Shown here piece by piece: positions 59,201 through 64,000 of a stretch of 64,000 bases of DNA; within the stretch, counting starts at the first letter, position 1, and each line of letters starts with the position of its first letter. The position numbers were made by a program, and so were the translations under genes. The stretch is from IMG/VR virus record IMGVR_UViG_3300046170_000446, positions 41,118 through 105,117 of that record. One strand, 5' to 3'. This DNA comes from a virus. The notes beneath the pieces are model-generated. The model searched no databases and had not been told where the DNA came from. It was given only the letters and a program-made list of their open reading frames with translations.

Positions 59201-60763
59201 GGCTTCAACTCACCGTTCGGGTCTATGGAGCGAGTGTTCTACCGTTATCAGGATGCTGAGGGTAATGTTAAGCTCGGTATGTATAACGCTTCACTGCGTT
59301 TCCAAGATAACGACTGTATTCCTGACGGCGCTCTTGATCGCCTTCTGATCTCTCAGATTAACGTCGCAGAGAATTTTGGTATCACTAAGATCGACTGTGA
59401 CCCTAAGACAGAGGCTAAAGCGGCTCTCTGCTCTTACGGGTTCTCTTCACAGTTGTCTAAGAATACTATCTCAGGATGGAAAGACTCTTTCCGTCGTGTT
59501 CAAGCTATGCGCTCAAGTAACGTCAAAGTAGGTAAAGACGGTAAAGAGAGCTATGACTACACTAAGCTCGGCGGTAACCCTGATATCTTGAGGCAGGCTT
59601 ACGAGGCGATTATGTACTGTGTCTTGTCAGGCAGAGTCGCCTCTATCGGTAGAGCTAACTTCGGTAGCTTCCGTAAGTCTGTTTATAAGAAACAGGGAGT
59701 CACTCAAGAGGGTATGATGTTTGCCCTCAAGTCAGAGGTTGATGAGTCTCTTAACGCAAATAACCCTCCTGCTGATGTAAGAGAGCTTGTTGATTACTTC
59801 CTCACTCAGATTAGTGAGGCTTCAGGCAATAGTTACGACTATGACCCTAAAGCCTTTACCGACGAGCAGGTTGTTGAGGAATACAACACCGTTTTCCAAG
59901 CAAAGAAGACGAACAGGCGCGATGTCCTTAATGTTAAGCTCACAGGTGTCCCTGCGCTTAAGATGAAAGGGAAGAAAGGTGAAGAGAAGGTTCTCAGTTG
60001 GTCATCCTCTGCTGGAGCAGAGAAGGCTAAGGGAGTTTTCACTGCAATGAACCGCAACGAAGACGATCCTGTAGGAGGCTTGAGTGCTTTCCTTAACAAG
60101 ACAGGTGAGGCGAAGAGCGAGGTTATGCAGGTGCTCTCTCCTGAGGACATTTCTTATCAGAAGGTGCGAGAGGTCATCGCTCGCCACTGTGCTCAAGTGT
60201 CTCCTGTTAAGGATTTGAAAGCGATCATGCGCGGTAAGGATAACTTCTTTGACGCTTACGCCGATCTTATCCGTACTCCGATTAAGGATGAGAGCGGTGC
60301 AATGGTTAAGCACGACATTTCTCTCGATGACTTGTCTTTCGACCTTACGGACTCAGAGGATAACCTCAGCCGTAAAACTGTTGAGGCTAAGATGGTTAAG
60401 AGTCTTAGTGAGTATAGAGGTGATCCGAGTCGTTGGCTTAAAGCAGACCTCGCTGACTTCGCGAAGAATAAGGACTGTGAAGATAAGGCGCGGGCTGGTA
60501 TGTTCCCTTGGGTTAAGAACGCGTCTCTCTCTATTGACCAGTACGTCGAGGAGCTTACCGAGGAGACTCCTGAGCCTTCAGAGGCGCTTCTTAACATTAA
60601 CGACTTCGTGTCTAAGTTGAGTAATGAGGGTGACTGCTTTACCATCAGTGACGCAGAGGAGAACGAGAACAACCGAGTCTTTAACAACTTGGCTATTCAA
60701 AAGTACAACTCTGAGATCCTTGATGGTGTGATTGACCTCGTAACCCACAAGTCGTTTAAGTAA
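53282..60763 (+). CDS. giant polyvalent protein with SNF2-type helicase domain
   Basis: At 2,493 residues it is the largest gene here. After about 770 residues of mixed alpha/beta sequence the helicase starts with MQRKAIAWM (Q-like), Walker A GLGTGVGKT (about 797), ILFDEAQNL (about 914) and LLTAST; the second lobe carries GFSKGFNLQTFDTVIHLDRN and the SNF2-style motif VI EQRRGRAWRTGQPDRV (about 1648). Around residue 2,040 a segment LLISQINVAENFGITKIDCD with GYGF-like CSYGF resembles GNAT-like domains of phage polyvalent proteins. Codon bias equals that of the capsid gene. Such proteins are packaged and ejected with DNA (P1 DarB is a functional parallel), perhaps for antirestriction or DNA remodelling. 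No methyltransferase motif is seen. Confidence 0.8.
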   Translation: MNSRVAARQFFSPHKGIVPKEVLDKAMGRILDDLLGLKEEKQKSIFPNSVLTGLRQSALATKGIERKDWWAVRNGTIAVYEDLCTFEVLLASVMPKAIVGQSIMETDLQGDFKKSYSILLKNLLSKKNNPATYVRVKALGDRINRVLGRLENTAKSAYVSCKADFDSFRTTPVTSLDPLRSYFNGELGLSLSDPQIQKGIGSDGTLTEQFLFDAFSEACKNFAKNKRFGTLKKQLKAFLDPTKGLFVEYITLILDSIETFKRKELVYSSRTRATMIKQISDISQSVYDINVANRTFNGMTSEERISYCATMSLSDLLDKGLVSLYPGVSTEDALAVRRDEISASLKSTKKSTKIFGVVQRKKRGAFFSYGVWRKARAKELDLKGSSDSIKTAILENDYITEVAEDYVRRYMEDKGYEKVGKDQVVFLPDNGGSRKVFEYKKKGEPTRFITINKEDMANIKTPLEFDTMEDVRDHYKQVNRPNQLLLKNPYVLQDLQSRNLPKITEAMESQLFGDVVYKSLSDDASSNSITRVYPTRKIEIDGFEYNVVTDGRFKGHILEFLVNAAGKQIEGSRLEYSSAFSAALGDNFSLFTSGQRKGKRSQSSREIKFEGEINGRKVTVNGLAPTLDLEPFMSTYEGGEGDTKLFLTLPTASRPDGLKSPYADLAMREKIASFVDQFCPESVNISADVQDKKDKDGNLVVAQHAIYLVDPSDYAKIRDELGSCAMTTDANRTVEGYYQNLRRFVAATSEDNLSFYSADALKDIGDNPYFKPGVKLNNMQRKAIAWMEENGFRGVMGLGTGVGKTLLSAVSAYMILEQKFQEGGDTSNGRVLYVQPKALVGNLTGELQVLTNIPNAIGNIGKDVLSLQIADGSSQSLEALRSDSPRRAFDEVAYETFDAMPQDDIDRYSAILFDEAQNLNPVNPLSTSRARKAARAQTENKILLTASTMEESPQDLFKLVAITNGQDLFPDAKLKASQKNGILYEDLHDFPTDSASDKKRKAEIKRILKDNGVKLEGITYSGKVTYATTSAGRGHLGAVRDLLQANLVTPAFKREITSNNRQSVGRIRDAIKARGARNISAVAQAVGVSQQQYEHYIKKNSALVAMYGGKRLVNPIIGRNLKVAENFQDNYATRIGSRWVGLNPDRIKKNEFLTWVSTNAFFANKLDVDFEEINKPALASIDQETVTLSMPKELEECYKKIAKNVATSLNNLSLYFKDGRVDQEGLKKLKPSERNELFSQVNKVSRQMKVLNMLNLRPREAIELAMKPSRGQKALLSKDEGQKLMTHFTRLTSGGMDVGYKSIEGAKLASERMREGAGLSRTIFFADDPATVERHAQFMSKQKGMTDSYHVSGTAKSIKVFCKGQLKKSFEIPKTPTAAKKIESEINDFKVKSLGFSPNNGGAPRPPKPSQFKTYRAKAKNASPSGAMTLISNVLENAKKVQQAWAKVSAVGSAHYESAQALDAQVVAGLTSLNRSDNYATVSESALRDAKFREEVVIDALSMRDKNLYNRSVIEKILNPPIPQTSLEDREDDYLITQARALDLNKVLDKYLDPENPKALKSGKVARKNVIKAIKDEQKKRKGINPGNWQKKVIESLFVKDPACGVVTVTLTGKEGRKGSSAGFSKGFNLQTFDTVIHLDRNSWSSEEMEQRRGRAWRTGQPDRVQEYTVDLVFANEKDYVDASEQNKQVDKLSDEELLSLANKLIEKAGGTLEEISNAMPNIGEMPKAVREADGSSEDKKTAYAVRMGLEVAIKGYLAEKMDEALDSNAGGLLSSVDTIRKYLEQSDSDLFAQVIQGSTQLTEADDDGEALLGKEYFSDEEKVGGKALSLQNQAFIGSLAPIGSGLKENDERQKKINADPIRSLKLSEDLGRFNEANVSVGGSKKSATDLMDAEAEINVDISAQLDGLPSVPTAADLIDMSGFSGLNGLKGGMDVNVNLQVGESSVNAVRQNVKLPEGATLIEDGMMSVNVKGFNSPFGSMERVFYRYQDAEGNVKLGMYNASLRFQDNDCIPDGALDRLLISQINVAENFGITKIDCDPKTEAKAALCSYGFSSQLSKNTISGWKDSFRRVQAMRSSNVKVGKDGKESYDYTKLGGNPDILRQAYEAIMYCVLSGRVASIGRANFGSFRKSVYKKQGVTQEGMMFALKSEVDESLNANNPPADVRELVDYFLTQISEASGNSYDYDPKAFTDEQVVEEYNTVFQAKKTNRRDVLNVKLTGVPALKMKGKKGEEKVLSWSSSAGAEKAKGVFTAMNRNEDDPVGGLSAFLNKTGEAKSEVMQVLSPEDISYQKVREVIARHCAQVSPVKDLKAIMRGKDNFFDAYADLIRTPIKDESGAMVKHDISLDDLSFDLTDSEDNLSRKTVEAKMVKSLSEYRGDPSRWLKADLADFAKNKDCEDKARAGMFPWVKNASLSIDQYVEELTEETPEPSEALLNINDFVSKLSNEGDCFTISDAEENENNRVFNNLAIQKYNSEILDGVIDLVTHKSFK

Positions 60764-60781
60764 TAACAGGAGATTAAGATT

Positions 60782-61057
60782 ATGGCACTCGTAGAAAAGC
60801 CTGACTCGCCGTCACAATGGTACTCATATATTGAGTCTCTCGATGTACCCGCTTTGGTCACCCAAAGCCGCGCTATTTGCTCTTTTGAGTTTGAGGAGAC
60901 TCTGCTCAATGAGGGCAAGAGCGACGATGAGGTGCGCAATATCCGAATGATGTTTGCGGAGCGTTTTCTTGAGCTCGGCATGGCAGTACCTACAAAGCAG
61001 GCAGGATGTGATATTTCACTCCATCAGCTCATGTACCCTGCGATTGAAGAGGACTGA
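60782..61057 (+). CDS. small protein of unknown function
   Basis: 91 residues, acidic, helical (DDEVRNIRMMFAERFLELGM). AGGAG precedes ATG 60782, 18 nt after the giant gene, so probably cotranscribed with it. Possibly a chaperone or partner of the giant protein, by position only. Confidence 0.65.
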   Translation: MALVEKPDSPSQWYSYIESLDVPALVTQSRAICSFEFEETLLNEGKSDDEVRNIRMMFAERFLELGMAVPTKQAGCDISLHQLMYPAIEED

Positions 61058-61074
61058 GCGCACTTGGTGATGTT

Positions 61075-61120
61075 CTTATAACTCCTGTCGGTAAACACAT
61101 TAGCCGACAGGAGTTATAAG
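61075..61120 (+). promoter_or_regulatory. perfect 17-bp inverted repeat enclosing a ribosome-binding site
   Basis: CTTATAACTCCTGTCGG and CCGACAGGAGTTATAAG pair perfectly across a 12-nt loop. The 3' arm contains the AGGAG site of ATG 61123. Folding would hide the site completely. A terminator role is unlikely, since no T-tract follows. Confidence 0.75.
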
Positions 61121-61122
61121 AC

Positions 61123-63084
61123 ATGGCTGGGATTACACAAATATTAAGGACAATGCCTCCAAAGCTAGATCTCCCTTGGGGGACTCCTCCCAAGCCTACT
61201 ATATGGAGTTGCAAGCTAATATCAGCCCCGAAAGACGCTCCTTTAGGTGGAGGGGTTCTCTATTATGAGATCAAAAGCCCTGTGCTGAACGTAAAGAATG
61301 GTTATCGGTCTTTAATGATGAAGTTTGCGTGGGAAGGCATTCATCCCGTTATAGTTGATGTTTACTGTACGGATAACGGTGTTAATCTCGTTTCGTTGTT
61401 AAAGATACCTCAATATTTTACGCTAGAAGAAGCTCTAGTGAGTGTATGGCGAAAGATTAATTGGCATAAGACGAACCAAGAGGTGTTTTTTAACACTAAG
61501 GTTGCCTCCAAGAAGAAGACCAAGGCTAAGAAGAGAAAACCTAACCCTAAGTCCATAGACCGTTACGTTAAAGAGTATGCAGAGCAGAAAGGTTACGACT
61601 CGGCAGAGGATATTCCCTCTAATGAAAAAGGTAAGGCTTTTGCAATAGCGTGGTCTAGATACTGCTCTAAGCGCCCAGGTTCTCCTCGATGTAAGAAAGA
61701 TAAAGGTACTTACTTCCCTAAGCGCCCTAATATCGCTAAAGGCATTGCTAAGAGCATGGAAGAGAAGCGCCGCAAGCGCACAAAGAAGAAAGCCTCTACC
61801 TTCAACGTAGTGGATCGCCACATTAAGGTAGCTTCAGAGTCGCCCTCCACATTAAGAGACTTGTTTTATGGAGACTACAGGTCGATTAAACTTAACTGGG
61901 GTATGCCTGCTAAACCTAACCTGTGGAAGACAGAGCTAGTATACAGAGAGAATAATACAAGTCAGGGTCATAGGAGGCTGTACCTTGTAAATTCGCCTCT
62001 CCTCTTAAACCCTATCGAGCTCTCATTCGATCTTCAAGAAATTGAGAATGTAGCGGGTCAGGTTAAAGAGTACGTTAAAGTCGCTGTAAACTTACCTCAC
62101 GTCAAGTCTGACTCTTTTAACCATTTCGTCGAGTCTATGCCCGTCCCTGAGGCAGACTTCGATAGTATGATGGCTAATATATGGAGTAAGATACTGCGGG
62201 AGGCTAAAGGCAAGTTACATACTAAAGTCCTCAAACCTGGAGTTAGGGTAGCCTCAGAGTCGCCCTCTACATTAAGAGATTTTTTTAAGCAAAGACCTGA
62301 GGCTTTCGAGTTAGCGTGGGGGACTCCTGCTAAGAAGAATATGTGGAAGGTAAAGATAGAACAGGAAACTCAAAATGAGACTTATTACAGGGTTAAATCT
62401 CCTGCCTTAAATCTTGACTTGAGCATTAAGGTTTTCATTTACAGAGCTATTTCTGAAGTAGAAGTCCGTCTCATAACGAAGGATAATCAGATAGGGAAGA
62501 CCTTATTTTTTAATCGGTTTGATGATAAACACCCTAACTTAGACCTACCCTTCGATACTTTTATGGAGGAAGTATGGCGAGGTGTAGCACATGAGGCAGA
62601 ACAGCACCCTCTTAAGGGTGGGACACCTATACTTAAGCCTAATGTTAAGGTTGCTTCTGCAAGCGGGCGCTATGGTTACACTAAGAAAGTCCAAAAGGAT
62701 TGTGAGCTCGCAGTATCCCAACTCAAAAAATACTGTAAAGCTCTCTGCTCTAAGCAGAAGAGCAAAGGAAATAAACACCTAGAGTTTTATCGAGCACACG
62801 CAGAGAAGAGCGGTAGCCCATTCGTTAAAGCGTTCGTACAATGCCATAAAGACATTTATAACGAGGCTCTCGGCAAGATTGCATCCTCTATGTACGGATA
62901 TGAAGAAAGAACCGTTAAACGATGCCTAAGTAGTATTAACGACCTGCAAATCCGTTCAGCCATGCTTATCAACAAGCTCTTGGCACGTAAGACCTCAGAC
63001 TCGGACAAGATTAAGGCTTATCTCAGTGAGCATATAGAGCAGACAGGGTGTGTGTGGTCTACCTGTCTGTATTCTTGCCTCTAA
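61123..63084 (+). CDS. modular protein with three WG-x-P-x-K-x-W domains separated by KVAS linkers
   Basis: 653 residues. Three copies of an about 130-residue domain (residues about 1-126, 236-376, 377-510) share a helix, L-x-WG-[TM]-P-x-K-x-x-[IM]W-K, a strand with SP-[AVL]-LN, and a late helix with VW/IW. Each ends at [KR]VAS. Between the first two lies a basic segment with SIDRYVKEYAEQKGYDSAED and KAFAIAWSRYC. The last 140 residues are a different, Cys-containing helical domain (KKVQKDCELAVSQLKKYCKAL). The VAS sequences could be proteolytic maturation sites of a virion polyprotein. No function is known to me. Confidence 0.75.
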   Translation: MAGITQILRTMPPKLDLPWGTPPKPTIWSCKLISAPKDAPLGGGVLYYEIKSPVLNVKNGYRSLMMKFAWEGIHPVIVDVYCTDNGVNLVSLLKIPQYFTLEEALVSVWRKINWHKTNQEVFFNTKVASKKKTKAKKRKPNPKSIDRYVKEYAEQKGYDSAEDIPSNEKGKAFAIAWSRYCSKRPGSPRCKKDKGTYFPKRPNIAKGIAKSMEEKRRKRTKKKASTFNVVDRHIKVASESPSTLRDLFYGDYRSIKLNWGMPAKPNLWKTELVYRENNTSQGHRRLYLVNSPLLLNPIELSFDLQEIENVAGQVKEYVKVAVNLPHVKSDSFNHFVESMPVPEADFDSMMANIWSKILREAKGKLHTKVLKPGVRVASESPSTLRDFFKQRPEAFELAWGTPAKKNMWKVKIEQETQNETYYRVKSPALNLDLSIKVFIYRAISEVEVRLITKDNQIGKTLFFNRFDDKHPNLDLPFDTFMEEVWRGVAHEAEQHPLKGGTPILKPNVKVASASGRYGYTKKVQKDCELAVSQLKKYCKALCSKQKSKGNKHLEFYRAHAEKSGSPFVKAFVQCHKDIYNEALGKIASSMYGYEERTVKRCLSSINDLQIRSAMLINKLLARKTSDSDKIKAYLSEHIEQTGCVWSTCLYSCL

Positions 63085-63101
63085 TACGTATAGAATTAGA
63101 G
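63079..63101. terminator. hairpin between convergent genes
   Basis: CTCTAAT and ATTAGAG form a 7-bp stem overlapping the plus-strand stop codon; it may protect or end both transcripts. Confidence 0.4.
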
Positions 63102-63102
63102 C

Positions 63103-64000
63103 CTACATCTTTTCAATAGTGTTAGCTATTGTCCGTAAGAGTCTAAGTAAGAGCTCAGACTGTTGTCGTCTTAAGGACACGCTACTCACTCTAGACCACT
63201 CAGACCCTTGCCACTCCATAATGTTAAGCTCAGTATCATTAAGGTAAAAAGCGTGGCGAGTAGCTCTTTTTGAACGGTGTTGTCGCACAGGGTAAAAGAA
63301 AAGACCTGTTTGAGAAGAGGGGTTACTCAAACTTCTGAGGCCGTAAGTTTGCCTGTCTCTAATGCGGGATAAGGTAGAAGCCACTTTGATATTAGGTTTG
63401 AGGTGCTTTTGCAGTAGTTCATTATTCATTAAGTAGTGCCACACCATCTCTGTGAAGATGTCTAGTGGCTGGTTTCTTTCTTTAAAGTGAAAGACGCTAT
63501 ATGTCAATGAAAAGAGTATGTCTCCCGAATACCCTACTCTAACAGTAGTCTTTACGGACTTCTTACCATCCACCAAAAACTCTATTGATAAGTGAGGGTT
63601 TAAGACAGGAGATTGGATTGTGTATACAATCTTATTCTCACCAAGAGGTAGAAAAACCGAGTGCTTAAGACTAACTTTCCACAAGTTTTTCTTAACAGGA
63701 GTACCCCACGCTAGCTCAAAGGTTTTGGGCTTGTGTTTAACGATGTCGTTGATACACGTCGGATTATGCGATGCTACCTTACTTAAAAGTACAGTCTTCA
63801 ACTTTTTCGTGTGTGTAAGACTGTTCCATACTCCGCGCATATAAACGTCGAGAGGCAAGGAGTAAAAAGAGTCTGAAGCATTAAAGGAGTGAGAGTAATA
63901 CGCGCTCCCCCAACTGCTACCCTCTCTAACCTCGATAGTTATCTTACCGTTGTTATCAGAGGCATCCATGTGGAAATAGATAGGGTGCTTTAGTAAAGGG
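63103..64000 (-). CDS. modular WG-x-P-x-K-x-W domain protein (5' end outside window)
   Basis: The frame is open to the window edge; sequence before the first internal ATG (PLLKHPIYFHMD) already matches the SP-x-LN strand of the domain, so the start lies beyond 64000. Visible are the second half of one domain (ending LLSKVAS), a complete one (INDIVKHKPKTFELAWGTP with VKKNLWKV, ending NIKVAS) and a distinct basic C-terminal domain of about 90 residues. It is convergent with, and clearly related to, the 61123-63084 gene. Confidence 0.75.
   Translation of the reverse strand, partial: PLLKHPIYFHMDASDNNGKITIEVREGSSWGSAYYSHSFNASDSFYSLPLDVYMRGVWNSLTHTKKLKTVLLSKVASHNPTCINDIVKHKPKTFELAWGTPVKKNLWKVSLKHSVFLPLGENKIVYTIQSPVLNPHLSIEFLVDGKKSVKTTVRVGYSGDILFSLTYSVFHFKERNQPLDIFTEMVWHYLMNNELLQKHLKPNIKVASTLSRIRDRQTYGLRSLSNPSSQTGLFFYPVRQHRSKRATRHAFYLNDTELNIMEWQGSEWSRVSSVSLRRQQSELLLRLLRTIANTIEKM

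Overview
This window reads as part of the genome of a large (probably jumbo) tailed dsDNA phage infecting a Gram-negative bacterium. Evidence: an HK97-type major capsid protein next to an acidic scaffold-like protein; an almost complete phage replication set (family A DNA polymerase, RecD2-like helicase, RecA, RuvC, SSB-like protein, delta and delta-prime clamp-loader homologues, class I ribonucleotide reductase); a peptidoglycan amidase; three tRNA genes; very large virion-type proteins (about 2,500 and about 2,200 residues); tightly packed, often overlapping genes; and a small outer-membrane beta-barrel with a signal peptide and C-terminal Phe.

Layout. 1-2.5 kb: head genes (scaffold-like, decoration/second head protein, major capsid protein) bounded by strong terminators. 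2.5-14.3 kb: accessory genes, including an outer-membrane protein, a eukaryotic-type (GSII) glutamine synthetase, an NTN-hydrolase, a duplicated 50-residue-domain protein, membrane and Cys-rich small proteins, tRNA-Met, tRNA-Lys and tRNA-Arg, a secreted protein and a cytosine-deaminase-like amidohydrolase. 14.3-26 kb: replication/recombination/nucleotide module on the minus strand. 26.0-27.0 kb: a 1-kb gene-free region with a 32-bp iteron array, the best origin or partition candidate. 27-42.4 kb: minus-strand virion/accessory genes, with a giant coiled-coil protein ending in a histone-H1-like Lys/Thr/Pro tail, an ECF-like sigma factor (plus strand), three tandem paralogous membrane proteins, a SET-domain protein and the amidase endolysin. 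42.4-52.8 kb: plus-strand chaperonin homologue, DNA polymerase and small genes (holin-like, tandem cold-shock domains). 53.3-60.8 kb: one giant SNF2-helicase polyvalent protein. 61-64 kb: two convergent genes sharing at least five copies of an unrecognised WG-x-P-x-K-x-W domain.

Three points cut across the window. (1) At least seven genes are split by a shift of the same sense: each is repaired by removing one base, usually in a homopolymer. The glutamine synthetase proves the point, because its conserved N-terminus lies in the other frame. Homopolymer insertion errors are the simplest reading; programmed +1 frameshifting or real decay are the alternatives. Each half is listed with a note. 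(2) Perfect inverted repeats repeatedly enclose or abut ribosome-binding sites, suggesting post-transcriptional control. (3) Lys-rich H1-like tails, SAP/HeH-like motifs and a SET-domain protein occur within 12 kb, which could be a phage chromatin-like packaging or ejection system; this is inference.
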